A stretch of DNA of 64,000 nucleotides from Verrucomicrobium sp. GAS474 (GTDB lineage Bacteria; Verrucomicrobiota; Verrucomicrobiia; Methylacidiphilales; GAS474): NCBI RefSeq assembly GCF_900105685.1, contig NZ_LT629781.1, positions 2,666,001 through 2,730,000 on the forward strand, read 5' to 3'. A model generated the notes under the pieces. That model was not told where the DNA came from. It ran no database searches and was given only the letters and a program-made list of their open reading frames with translations. Both the position numbers and the translations under genes were made by a program. Positions 1 to 7,187 of the stretch are shown in pieces. How positions within the stretch are numbered: the first letter of the stretch is position 1; each line of letters opens with the position of its first letter.

Positions 1-610
1 CGCGGGCATCGTCGAGGGGTGGATCACCTGTGAGGCCGAGCTCTCCGTCCTCGTCGCCCGGGGCCTCGACGGCAAGGCGAAGACCTTCCCCGTCTCCCGC
101 AACGATCACCGCCACCACATCCTCGACCTCTGCGTCGTCCCCGCGCCGCTCCCCGTCGCCGCCGTGATCGAGGCCCAGCGCGTCGCCCTTGCCATCGCGC
201 AGCAGCTCGACCTCGTCGGCCTCCTCGCCGTCGAGTTCTTCCTGACGCGGGAAGGGGAGGTGCTGGTCAACGAGATGGCCCCGCGCCCCCACAACTCGGG
301 CCACTACTCCTTCGACGCCTGCCTCACCGGGCAGTTCGAGCAGCAGCTCCGCGCCGTCTGCGGCCTCCCCCTCGGCGAGACCGATCTCCTTTCCCCCGTC
401 ATCATGCGGAACCTCCTCGGCGATGTCTGGAAGGACGGCAAGGAACCGGCGTGGGACCGCCTCCTGGCGCTCCCCGGCCTCCGCCTCCATCTCTACGGCA
501 AGGCCGAAGCCCGTCCGGGCCGGAAAATGGGCCATTACTGCGTCCTCGCGCCGACCATCGAGAAAGCCCTCGAGATCGACGCCGCCGCGCAAAAGATACT
601 CGGTCGTTAG
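1..610 (+). CDS. purK: 5-(carboxyamino)imidazole ribonucleotide synthase, C-terminal part
   Basis: This is the last 202 codons of PurK, and the 5' end lies outside the window. PurK is an ATP-grasp enzyme of purine synthesis that carboxylates AIR to N5-CAIR in the cytoplasm. The reading frame is open from base 2. The family's C-terminal motifs are clear: CEAELSVLVARG, then NEMAPRPHNSGHY (metal/ATP-site Asn-Glu), then QFEQQLRAVCGLPLG, NLLGD, and the closing LHLYGK...RPGRKMGHY. A TAG stop ends the gene just before a long inverted repeat. The expected partner purE would lie upstream, out of view. Only truncation by the window edge limits the call. Confidence 0.93.
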   Translation, partial: AGIVEGWITCEAELSVLVARGLDGKAKTFPVSRNDHRHHILDLCVVPAPLPVAAVIEAQRVALAIAQQLDLVGLLAVEFFLTREGEVLVNEMAPRPHNSGHYSFDACLTGQFEQQLRAVCGLPLGETDLLSPVIMRNLLGDVWKDGKEPAWDRLLALPGLRLHLYGKAEARPGRKMGHYCVLAPTIEKALEIDAAAQKILGR

Positions 611-611
611 T

Positions 612-740
612 TTAGGGTCTATTTAGACATTCCGTTGGGGCTCGTTCCTTATGTGTGCTCCTACATTTGCTCACTTGCGCCTAGGGGAAGAGGCGAAGCC
701 CTTCCGGCAAGCCCCAACGGAATGTATAAATAGACCCTAG
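612..740. repeat. Long hairpin element (repeat family 1, copy 1)
   Basis: The outer arm TAGGGTCTATTTA (613-625) is exactly complementary to 727-739. The inner arm CATTCCGTTGGGGCT (628-642) is exactly complementary to 710-724. The loop holds CTTATGTGTG..TCC..ACA and GCGCCTAGG. The same loop words occur in the hairpin element at 4752-5021, whose arms are a different sequence. The element fills the purK-nrdR gap. It may act as a terminator or processing site for purK, or be a small mobile palindrome. Confidence 0.75.
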
Positions 741-789
741 TCTTCCCATTGACACCCCAACCCGTTGTGGATACCCTCTTCGCGAAGGT

Positions 790-1239
790 ATGAAGTGTCC
801 CAAATGTAGCTCCCAACAAGACCGGGTGGTCGATTCGCGCCCCCTAAAGGACGGGGCGGCCGTGCGCCGTCGCCGGGAGTGCATCGATTGCAGCTACCGT
901 TTTACGACTTATGAAGAGGTCGAGGGCGAGGATCTCCGCGTCCAGAAGCGCGATGGCCGCTACGAGCCCTTTGACCGGCGCAAGCTGATGAGCGGCCTCG
1001 AAAAGGCGTGCGAGAAGCGGCCCGTGAACCGCGAGACCATCGAGAAGGCCGTCGACACGATCGTCGAGGACCTCCGCCGCAAGTACAACGACGAGATTCC
1101 CACCACCGCCATCGGGGAGGGGATCATGCACCAGCTTCGGGAAATCGACGAAGTGGCCTACGTCCGCTTCGCCTCCGTCTACCGGAAATTCCGGGACATC
1201 AAGGAATTCGTCAGCACGGTCGAATCGCTCGACCTCTAA
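790..1239 (+). CDS. nrdR: Transcriptional repressor NrdR
   Basis: This is a 149-residue protein of normal NrdR length. An N-terminal zinc ribbon has C3-x2-C6 and C31-x2-C34. An ATP-cone follows (about residues 48-138), starting VQKRDGRYEPFDRRKL. NrdR senses ATP/dATP and represses ribonucleotide reductase genes by binding paired NrdR boxes. The start is supported by the zinc ribbon beginning at residue 3. It is followed after 18 bp by a second protein with an ATP-cone-like N-terminus, probably in the same transcript. No ribonucleotide reductase gene lies in the window. Confidence 0.96.
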   Translation: MKCPKCSSQQDRVVDSRPLKDGAAVRRRRECIDCSYRFTTYEEVEGEDLRVQKRDGRYEPFDRRKLMSGLEKACEKRPVNRETIEKAVDTIVEDLRRKYNDEIPTTAIGEGIMHQLREIDEVAYVRFASVYRKFRDIKEFVSTVESLDL

Positions 1240-1257
1240 CGAAGGACCGACTCTCTC

Positions 1258-1809
1258 ATGATCGCCCTTCCCCAGCGTCTCCCTTACGTTCTGTGGAAGG
1301 GGGATCGTCTCCTCCCGCTCTCCGAGGATTGGCTCGCCGAGTCCCTCAGCAGCGGTTCCCGCGCCGCCGGGCACGATCGCTGGGATCTCTCCGCCCACAT
1401 CGCCCGGGCCATCGTCTCCTACCTGGAGGAGGAGTATTGCGCCGCCACGATCACCCCGTCCCAGGTGAACCTGATGCTGGCCCAGTCGGTCGAGAAGGTC
1501 GGCTTCGGCGACATCGCCGGGAAGACGGCCCTCATCGCCCCCCGCCTCGCGATCTCCCTCGCCGAGATCGCCGACTCGGCCCCCTACGAGCTCCTCTTCT
1601 ATCTCCGCCTGCGGGAGAAGCTCGACGACGTCGTCGACATGGAGGTCCGCGGCCTCATCTGCGGCGACCTTCGGCCCTGCGTGAAGATCCTCGACCAGGC
1701 CCCCCGATGGCGGACGACGTGCGACGCGTTGAGCGAGCAGATCGTCACCTACATCCGCACGTACATGACCTCCGATCCCCGGCGGTCGTTCGACTTCGCC
1801 ATCGTTTGA
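1258..1809 (+). CDS. Uncharacterised protein with ATP-cone-like N-terminal region
   Basis: This is a 183-residue soluble protein of unknown function. Its N-terminus (about residues 10-85) follows the spacing of the NrdR ATP-cone just upstream: a V-x-x-K-x-x-R-x-x-P strand, a LAESL helix, an ARAIVSYLEEEY helix, and an IT-x-SQVNLML segment where NrdR has IPTTAIGEGIM. The C-terminal half (ISLAEIADSAPYELLFYLRLREKLDD...) is alpha-helical and unrecognised. No signal peptide or membrane segment is seen. The short gap after nrdR suggests co-transcription. The ATP-cone resemblance was seen by eye and is an inference. Confidence 0.75.
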   Translation: MIALPQRLPYVLWKGDRLLPLSEDWLAESLSSGSRAAGHDRWDLSAHIARAIVSYLEEEYCAATITPSQVNLMLAQSVEKVGFGDIAGKTALIAPRLAISLAEIADSAPYELLFYLRLREKLDDVVDMEVRGLICGDLRPCVKILDQAPRWRTTCDALSEQIVTYIRTYMTSDPRRSFDFAIV

Positions 1810-1844
1810 CCCGCCGCGCCGAGGCGGGGTAAGGTGGAACGATC

Positions 1845-2207
1845 ATGAAGACCTATTCCGTCGCCCCCGTGATGCAGGTGAACGACCTCGATGCCGCCCT
1901 GAGGTATTACGTCGACGTCCTCGGCTTCACCGAGGATTTCCGCTTCGGCGAGTACGCCGGGGTGCGGCACGGGGAGGCGGCGCTCCATCTCTGCGCCCAC
2001 CACGTCGGGAACCGCCCCGTCGGCGGCGGCTCGGCCTTCATCTTCTGCGACGAGGTCGACGACTATTGCGCGGAGATCCGCAAGAAGGGCGCCCGGATCG
2101 ACATGGAGCCCGGCGACCGTCCGTACAAGATGCGCGACTTCGGCGTCCTCGACCCCGACGGGAACCGGCTCTGCTTCGGCCGCGTCGATCCGGATGCCTG
2201 CGCCTGA
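1845..2207 (+). CDS. VOC-family (glyoxalase/bleomycin-resistance-like) protein
   Basis: This is a 120-residue single vicinal-oxygen-chelate domain. The beta-alpha-beta-beta-beta pattern is typical: VAPVMQVNDLDAALRYYVDVLGF at the start, an EAALHLCAHHV strand, and the closing DPDGNRLCFGRV, where the family has DPdGN. Such proteins bind metal and act as isomerases, dioxygenases or antibiotic-binding proteins, and the substrate cannot be read from the sequence. The stop lies 25 bp before the HIT gene start, so the two probably share a transcript. Confidence 0.88.
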   Translation: MKTYSVAPVMQVNDLDAALRYYVDVLGFTEDFRFGEYAGVRHGEAALHLCAHHVGNRPVGGGSAFIFCDEVDDYCAEIRKKGARIDMEPGDRPYKMRDFGVLDPDGNRLCFGRVDPDACA

Positions 2208-2232
2208 GAACGATCCTTCACCCCTTTTCCTT

Positions 2233-2574
2233 ATGCCGACCCTGTTTGAAAAAATCATCGCCCGGGAGATTCCCGCGAACATCATCTATGAGGACGACCG
2301 CGTCCTCGCCTTCCGGGACATCAGCCCCCAGGCGCCCCACCACATCCTCGTGATCCCGAAAAAGGCGATCGCCCGGATCGCCGAGGCGGGGGAGGAGGAC
2401 GAGGCCTTGATCGGTCACCTTCTCCTCACGGCCGCCAAGGTGGCCAAGGAAAATGGTTTCGCCGAGACCGGCTTCCGGCTGGTGATGAACAATGGGGGCG
2501 ATGGCGGGGAAACGGTCCCCCACATGCATCTCCATCTGCTGGGGGGGCGTCCTCTCGCGTGGCCTCCCGGTTAG
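2233..2574 (+). CDS. HIT-family (HINT-like) nucleotide-binding protein
   Basis: This is a 113-residue histidine-triad protein, probably a purine-nucleoside phosphoramidase. The sequence starts TLFEKIIAREIPANIIYEDD and ends with the triad PHMHLHLLGGR. The middle has the family AFRDISPQAPHHILVIPKK. The ATG at 2233 is preferred over an in-frame upstream ATG at 2194 that would overlap the previous gene, because MPTLFEKIIA is the usual family start. The length matches bacterial HINT proteins. Confidence 0.94.
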   Translation: MPTLFEKIIAREIPANIIYEDDRVLAFRDISPQAPHHILVIPKKAIARIAEAGEEDEALIGHLLLTAAKVAKENGFAETGFRLVMNNGGDGGETVPHMHLHLLGGRPLAWPPG

Positions 2575-2689
2575 CCTCGGCTCTAAATCGGCTACAGTAC
2601 TTTGCTTAGATTTTAAATTAAGAAACAAAAACAATCCTGTTGCTTTTTTCCATTCATTAGCATACCGTTGTTAACGACAGCGGTTGATA

Positions 2690-2854
2690 ATGAAAACAAA
2701 GACTTTCTTGATCCTCTGGGTAATCGGCTTCCTTTTCGTCGCCCCCAAATGGATGCCTGCCACGGCGACGACGCCCAAGGCGAAGGACCTCCTGCCCAGC
2801 CGTTCGACCGGGATTGAAGCGGGCAAGTCGCTCAGCTTCTTCTCGATCCGCTAG
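2690..2854 (+). CDS. Short secreted or membrane-anchored peptide (54 aa)
   Basis: A small open frame starts MKTKTFLILWVIGFLFV, an N-terminal signal or anchor helix. A polar tail ending SLSFFSIR follows. It starts after an AT-rich leader and ends 16 bases before a strong rho-independent terminator, so it looks like a real short gene. The function is unknown. The stretch 2575-2689 upstream is AT-rich, contains a GTTAAC-centred imperfect palindrome and no other gene. Confidence 0.5.
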   Translation: MKTKTFLILWVIGFLFVAPKWMPATATTPKAKDLLPSRSTGIEAGKSLSFFSIR

Positions 2855-2869
2855 CCTTCCTTTTCCGAC

Positions 2870-2906
2870 AACAAAAAACCCCGCCAACTCGGCGGGGTTT
2901 TTTGTT
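2870..2906. terminator. Bidirectional rho-independent terminator
   Basis: AAAACCCCGCC, AACTC loop, GGCGGGGTTTT: a perfect stem flanked by A- and T-runs on both strands. It separates the small peptide gene (plus) from the phoH-like gene (minus), which end toward each other. Confidence 0.9.
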
Positions 2907-2923
2907 GGGCGCTGGGTTGCCGC

Positions 2924-4510
2924 TTACATCCGCTGCGCGCCGATCTCGGCGAGGGCGCTCCGCTCGCCCTTGTTCAGCGCGACGTGGGCCGTGATCGGTT
3001 CCCCCTTCAGCCGGGTGCGGGTGTAGACGAGGCCGTTGGAGCGGCTGTCGACGTAGGGGTTGTCGATCTGGGCGGGGTCGCCGACCATGACGAGCTTCGA
3101 GCCCTTCGACATGCGGGTGACGATCGTCTTCGCCTCGAGCGGCGTGAGCTGCTGCGCTTCGTCGAGGACGAAGAAGCGGCGAGGGATCGAGCGGCCGCGG
3201 ATGTAGCAGAGGGCCTCGATTTCGAGGAGGCCCTGCTCGACGAGGCGCTCGTAGGGCTTCAGCGCCGGCCCGGCCATGCCGTTTCCGTTGGCCTTCGCGA
3301 TGGCGGCCTTCCGCTGCTCGGCTTCCTGCGCGGCGCTCTTGCTCTTCTTCGCCTGCTTCTTCCCGGCGAAGGGGGCCGACTTCGGCGCGTTGGCGGGGAG
3401 GAGGACTTCGAGGGCGTCGTAGATGCACTGGAGCCAGGGGCGCATCTTTTCCTCGAGGGAGCCGGGGAGGAAGCCGACGGACTCGCCCATCGGGACGACG
3501 GGGCGGCTGATGGTGATGCCGTCGTAGGCTTCCTCGTAGACCTTGCTGAGGCCTGCGGCGATCGACATCAAGGTCTTGCCGGTGCCGGCCTGGCCGTAGC
3601 AGGTGACGAGGGAGATGTTCGGGTCGAGGAGGGCGTCGACGAGGCACTGCTGGCCGAGGTTCATCGGCCGGATGTCGATGCCGCGCGGGATGTGGATCCG
3701 CTCCGGGACGTTGAGACGCTGGAAGGTGCCGTCCCCGTAGTAGCGGGCGGGCATCGTCTTGTTCTCGTTCACGGCGAGGAGGACGTACTCGTTCAGGCAG
3801 AGGGAGGAGGTGCGGGGATTGCCGAGGGAGAGGGTCCAGTTCGTCGCGAAACGCTGGAGCTCGTTCGCGCCGACCTCGATGCGGGGCAGGTCGTAGCTCT
3901 CGACGTCCTTCGCCTCGACCTTGTCGGTGAGGTAGTCCTCCGCCGGGATGCCGAGGACGAGGGCCTTCAGCTGCATGTTCAGGTCCTTCGTCACGAGGAC
4001 CGTCGGGCGGGGGGCCTTGTCGTAGGCGTAGAGGCAGGAGGCGAGGATGCGGTGGTCGATCTTGTCGAGGTCGGGGAAGATCTTCAGGAAGCGCTGCATC
4101 GCCGGATGGGGCTTCGAGGTGCGGACGAGGAGGTCGTTCACGGCCAGGCGGATCGTGCCGCCGCCGGGAAGGGGGGTGCCGTGGATGGCGGCCTCGGAAT
4201 CGCAGGCGAAGATCTTCGTGAGGTGGCGGTGGACGGCGCGGGCGTTGGCGCCGCGCTCGGTCTGCTCGTTCTTGAACTTGTCGAGTTCGGCGAGGACTTC
4301 GACGGGGATCCAGACTTCGTTGTCGGCGAAGTGGTAGAGGGAGTTCGGGTCGTGAAGGAGGACGTTGGTGTCGAGGATGTAGTTCTTCACTCTCAGGCTG
4401 GTCATGTCGACCTGGATGCGGTCGGCTCCTCCATTGCTGGCGGGAGCGTTTTTGGCGTTGGCGGCGGCTTCAGTTTCCTTCTTGGACAAGAACTCGGATT
4501 GGATTTGCAT
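2924..4510 (-). CDS. PIN domain-PhoH family ATPase/ribonuclease
   Basis: This is a 528-residue protein. An N-terminal PIN nuclease domain (about residues 43-180; YILDTNVLLHDP carries the first acidic residue, VLAELDKFK follows) is joined to a PhoH P-loop ATPase (GQAGTGKT Walker A near residue 305, VLDEAQQLTPLEAK Walker B, MVGDPAQID). This PIN-PhoH (YlaK/PhoH2-like) architecture is linked to RNA unwinding and cleavage. A lysine/alanine-rich insert of about 45 residues (KKQAKKSKSAAQEAE) sits within the ATPase region. No Shine-Dalgarno is evident. The upstream 170 bases are strongly structured (see 4530-4690). Confidence 0.92.
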   Translation of the reverse strand: MQIQSEFLSKKETEAAANAKNAPASNGGADRIQVDMTSLRVKNYILDTNVLLHDPNSLYHFADNEVWIPVEVLAELDKFKNEQTERGANARAVHRHLTKIFACDSEAAIHGTPLPGGGTIRLAVNDLLVRTSKPHPAMQRFLKIFPDLDKIDHRILASCLYAYDKAPRPTVLVTKDLNMQLKALVLGIPAEDYLTDKVEAKDVESYDLPRIEVGANELQRFATNWTLSLGNPRTSSLCLNEYVLLAVNENKTMPARYYGDGTFQRLNVPERIHIPRGIDIRPMNLGQQCLVDALLDPNISLVTCYGQAGTGKTLMSIAAGLSKVYEEAYDGITISRPVVPMGESVGFLPGSLEEKMRPWLQCIYDALEVLLPANAPKSAPFAGKKQAKKSKSAAQEAEQRKAAIAKANGNGMAGPALKPYERLVEQGLLEIEALCYIRGRSIPRRFFVLDEAQQLTPLEAKTIVTRMSKGSKLVMVGDPAQIDNPYVDSRSNGLVYTRTRLKGEPITAHVALNKGERSALAEIGAQRM

Positions 4511-4529
4511 AGTTAGGAAGAGTTTTTTT

Positions 4530-4690
4530 GCTGCTGCAAAGGGAAGTGCCGCCGTAATCGCAGGGCCGCTACATCGGTAGCGGTGGTGAACCGGGGGGTG
4601 GCGTCGCCTGGGATTCGAGGCTTAGGCCGCTCCTGATGGAGCGCTCTCTAAGCCGAACCTGAACCCGAACCTCAGAGAGGAGAACGTGGC
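4530..4690. other. Structured leader or candidate small RNA upstream of the PIN-PhoH gene
   Basis: This segment holds two strong stems. CCGCTAC-ATCG-GTAGCGG (4567-4584) is a perfect hairpin. GGCTTAG..GCTCC-TGAT-GGAGC..CTAAGCC (4619-4654) is a two-part stem with an internal loop. Short GAACCT / GAACCC direct repeats follow. On the minus strand it would be the phoH-like mRNA leader; on the plus strand it could be an independent RNA. No known RNA class (SRP, 6S, tmRNA, RNase P) could be matched by eye. Confidence 0.4.
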
Positions 4691-4751
4691 GGACGGTCTT
4701 GATGAAACCAAGTTATTAACAACTTATTCACATCGCGCAAGGGAATACTTA

Positions 4752-5021
4752 AGAACCTACTTCACGACTGGGCAGGGCCGCGTTGCTCCGCTTTTGGCTG
4801 AATGGCGCGACGCCGATCCGAAGGCATACCTGTATGGTCTGTCGAGGATCGGCAACAAAGCCAGGCGGCCAAAAGCGGAGCAACCCTTCGGGCTGGAGGG
4901 ATTTTTCTCTCCCCCGTTGTTGCTCGCGGCTTATGTGTGATCCACACACCGCACCGCTCGCGCCTAGGCGGAGAGAAAAATGCCTCTCAGCGCGGCCCCG
5001 CCCAGTCGTGAAGCAGGTTCT
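4752..5021. repeat. Complex cruciform element (repeat family 1, copy 2)
   Basis: The outer arms 4752-4782 (AGAACCTACTTCACGACTGG...) and 4991-5021 are inverted copies with two or three mismatches. Nested inside are TTGCTCCGCTTTTGGC (4783-4798) with its exact complement at 4868-4883, a GCCGATCC/GGATCGGC pair around a CATAC/GTATG hairpin, and GGGATTTTTCTCTCC paired with GGAGAGAAAAATGCC around the loop CTTATGTGTG..TCC..ACA...GCGCCTAGG. That loop matches copy 1 at 612-740. An 84-codon frame (4686-4940) crosses it but is judged non-coding. Confidence 0.7.
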
Positions 5022-5023
5022 AA

Positions 5024-5056
5024 AAAAACCCGCCCCTGTGAACGGGGCGGGTTTGA
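5024..5056 (-). terminator. Rho-independent terminator of the cyclophilin gene
   Basis: The stem AAACCCGCCCC / GGGGCGGGTTT has a short TGTGAAC-type loop and lies about 35 bases beyond the cyclophilin stop. On the minus strand it runs into a T-tract (the AAAAAAA at 5022-5028). Confidence 0.85.
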
Positions 5057-5088
5057 AAAGGGAAAACCTTTTGGAATCTTTGGGCTAC

Positions 5089-5616
5089 TTAGACAGAGGA
5101 GCGGGGAACGAGGGTGATCGATTCGACGCCGACGCGGGTGGTCGGCTTGCTCTTCTCGCCGCCGTTGCCGGTCTTCGTGGGGGTGTCGCCGATGGCGCCG
5201 AGGACGTCGTCGCCCTTGATGACCTTGCCGAAGGCCGTGTACTGGCGGTCGAGGAACTTCGCGTCGGCGAGGCAGATGAAGAACTGGCTGCCGGCGGAGT
5301 CGGGGTGCTGGGAGCGGGCCATCGAGAGGACGCCGCGGACGTGGGGACGCTCGTTGAACTCGGCCTTGATCTTGTAGCCGGGGCCGCCGGTGCCGACGGC
5401 GGGATCGTCCTTCTTGCTGAGGGGGTCGCCGCCCTGGATCATGAAGCCCTTCACGATGCGGTGGAAGGCGGTGCCGTCGTAGAAGCCTTCCCCGGCGAGT
5501 TTCTGGAAGTTCTCGACGGTCTTCGGGGCGACGTCGGACCAGAATTCGACGACCATTTCCCCGGCGGTGGTTTTGATGACGGCGGCCTGCGCTTCGGACG
5601 GAGTAGGGGTGCTCAT
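5089..5616 (-). CDS. Peptidyl-prolyl cis-trans isomerase, cyclophilin type
   Basis: This is a 175-residue cytoplasmic cyclophilin that interconverts cis and trans proline bonds. The family signature is complete: FHRIVKGFMIQGGD (catalytic Arg), MARSQHPDSAGSQFFI, and a closing FGKVIKGDDVL. The start MSTPTPSEAQ at 5616 is chosen because the domain begins 12 residues later and the upstream in-frame extension (to 5739) is basic and uninformative. No signal peptide is seen. It is monocistronic with its own terminator. The 256 bases upstream hold no gene. Confidence 0.95.
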   Translation of the reverse strand: MSTPTPSEAQAAVIKTTAGEMVVEFWSDVAPKTVENFQKLAGEGFYDGTAFHRIVKGFMIQGGDPLSKKDDPAVGTGGPGYKIKAEFNERPHVRGVLSMARSQHPDSAGSQFFICLADAKFLDRQYTAFGKVIKGDDVLGAIGDTPTKTGNGGEKSKPTTRVGVESITLVPRSSV

Positions 5617-5872
5617 GATGGGTGGTTTTTGAAAATTTCGGGTGGTCCGAAAAGGTGCCTTTCCGGGGCCGAATTGGCAAGCGGGATGAAACAGAAATTT
5701 ATTTTGGCGAAAGATTAATCCTGCTTGATGTGGTTGCACTTTTTTAGCACGGTAGGAAAGAAGTCCGGTTGGTGATTCCTGCGATGGGGGGAGGCGACGG
5801 GGAGGGGAGAGGAAGATCCGGGGCCTCTCAAGAAATATCGACGTTTTCCTTCACTTCCCATCCCGCGCGCGC

Positions 5873-6304
5873 ATGAATCATTCCTCCTCCCCCGCTTCCG
5901 AAATCGATCCGAAACCGGCCCGCCCGATTCTCGTCGTCGAAGACAATCCGGGGGTGGGTCAATTGCTGGTCCGGCACCTCACGAAGGCGGGTTTCACGCC
6001 CTACCTGGCTCCCGACGGGCAGACGGCGATCGGCTGGCTGGCGACGCTGAAGCCGGTGCTGGTGCTGCTCGACATCACCCTTCCCGACCTCGACGGCAGC
6101 GAGGTGTTCTCCCGCATCCGGGCGAACCGCTCGACGGAACGGACGCCGGTCATCTTCATCACCGGCCTCGTCGGTCCCGACGAGGAAGAGGCGCTGAACA
6201 GGAATACCGACGAGAACAAGTGTTACATGGGTAAACCGTTTACCCGGGACAAGCTGCTCTCCTGCATCTCGAGGATGCTCGGCGAAGAATTGCCGGCGGT
6301 GTAG
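5873..6304 (+). CDS. Single-domain response regulator (CheY-like receiver)
   Basis: This is a 143-residue protein with one receiver domain (about residues 17-137) and no output domain. The acidic pair is E22-D23, the phospho-acceptor is D67 in LLDITLPDLDG, the switch Thr is T97 in FITG, and K121 lies in MGKPF. A Ser/Pro-rich 16-residue N-terminal tail precedes it. Such proteins relay phosphate or bind a partner. No kinase is adjacent; the nearest in the window are at 53.5 and 58.9 kb. Its function is not deducible. Confidence 0.92.
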   Translation: MNHSSSPASEIDPKPARPILVVEDNPGVGQLLVRHLTKAGFTPYLAPDGQTAIGWLATLKPVLVLLDITLPDLDGSEVFSRIRANRSTERTPVIFITGLVGPDEEEALNRNTDENKCYMGKPFTRDKLLSCISRMLGEELPAV

Positions 6305-6353
6305 AGGGGGCCGCGCGAGCGGCGCAAGGAGCCGTAAACGCCTTTGTCGATCC

Positions 6354-6896
6354 CTACAGCTCTTCCTTCCACTCCTGGATGCATTGGAGGCAGTTCTCCA
6401 TGACGAAGGCGAGGAGATGGATCTCCCACACGGCCTGCTGCAATTCCTGGGGCTGGATCGCCTCGATGTCGGCTTCCATCAGGTCCTCGGTGACCAGGTA
6501 GAGGGCGGCGAGGGAGAGGCGGCGGTCGTTGATGATCGAAAAGAAAAGGTCGATCTCGTCGGGGGGGAGCGTCAGGACGCCGTTGCCGCCTTCGCCGAAG
6601 GGAGCGCCGGGGGCGAGCCATTTCTCCAGCATCACGAGCCGCTCGGAACGCCAGCCGAGGCGGGCCTCGGCGAGGTCGTCGGAGGCGGCGTCGGCTCCGG
6701 GGATCGAGGCGGGACGGCCCGAGAAGAGCCGCCCGCGCCAGTGCCGCTGCAGCACCTCGGGGAGTTCCTCGATGTCGACGGCGTAGAGGTCCTTTGAGGC
6801 GGAGAAGACCGCCTCCATCACCTGCCGCTCGGCCTTCTCGAAGGTCAGCGTCAGGGTTCCCTTTGCGGTCCCGTCGCGATTCAGGGCGATCTTCAC
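6354..6896 (-). CDS. DUF2017-like protein, ClpS operon partner
   Basis: This is a 180-residue soluble alpha-helical protein. Its GTG start at 6896 overlaps the clpS stop in a GTGA, so the genes are translationally coupled. In Actinobacteria clpS is commonly followed by a DUF2017 gene. The C-terminal FSIINDRRLSLAALYLVTEDL here resembles the LNDLRLALG...VTED end of DUF2017. The role is unknown, but the position suggests a link to ClpS-ClpAP substrate delivery. The start is inferred from the overlap and from where protein-like sequence begins. Confidence 0.78.
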   Translation of the reverse strand: MKIALNRDGTAKGTLTLTFEKAERQVMEAVFSASKDLYAVDIEELPEVLQRHWRGRLFSGRPASIPGADAASDDLAEARLGWRSERLVMLEKWLAPGAPFGEGGNGVLTLPPDEIDLFFSIINDRRLSLAALYLVTEDLMEADIEAIQPQELQQAVWEIHLLAFVMENCLQCIQEWKEEL

Positions 6897-7186
6897 CCGA
6901 CGCGCTCCATCGTGGCGTTCAGGCCGAAGGACTGGAGCTGGTGGACGAAGAGCTCCGCGTGCTCCCGCGTCTCGGTGGCGACGAGGCTCTTCCCCTTCGT
7001 GTGGACTTCCATCATGTGCTTCTCCGCCACGTCGCGGACCATCTTCAGCACCTTCTCGAAGACGTAGGTGACGTAGCTCATCGTGTTGATCGGATCGTTC
7101 CAGACGACGACGCCCCAGCACTTCTCGAAGGCCGAGTCGATCAGCGTCTCCACCTCCTGCCCGGTGTCCGGGGAGGGGGCGGCCAT
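6893..7186 (-). CDS. clpS: ATP-dependent Clp protease adaptor ClpS (actinobacterial type)
   Basis: This is a 97-residue adaptor that delivers N-degron substrates to ClpA/ClpC-ClpP. The core WGVVVWNDPINTMSYVTYVF and MMEVHTKGKSLV carries the ligand-pocket Asn-Asp and the conserved VH-x-x-G. The NDPxNxMSYVTYVF form is the one usual in Actinobacteria rather than the proteobacterial DDYTPMEFV form. The ATG at 7186 follows the upstream gene's TGA by one base (TGACATG), so it is preferred over the further upstream ATG. It is co-transcribed with the moeB-like gene and the DUF2017-like gene. Confidence 0.92.
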   Translation of the reverse strand: MAAPSPDTGQEVETLIDSAFEKCWGVVVWNDPINTMSYVTYVFEKVLKMVRDVAEKHMMEVHTKGKSLVATETREHAELFVHQLQSFGLNATMERVG

Positions 7187-7187
7187 G

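Noticed and set aside
4686-4940. An 84-codon frame starting near the PIN-PhoH leader
   Set aside because: Most of it lies inside the nested inverted repeats of the cruciform element, and no protein family or clear ribosome site is seen.
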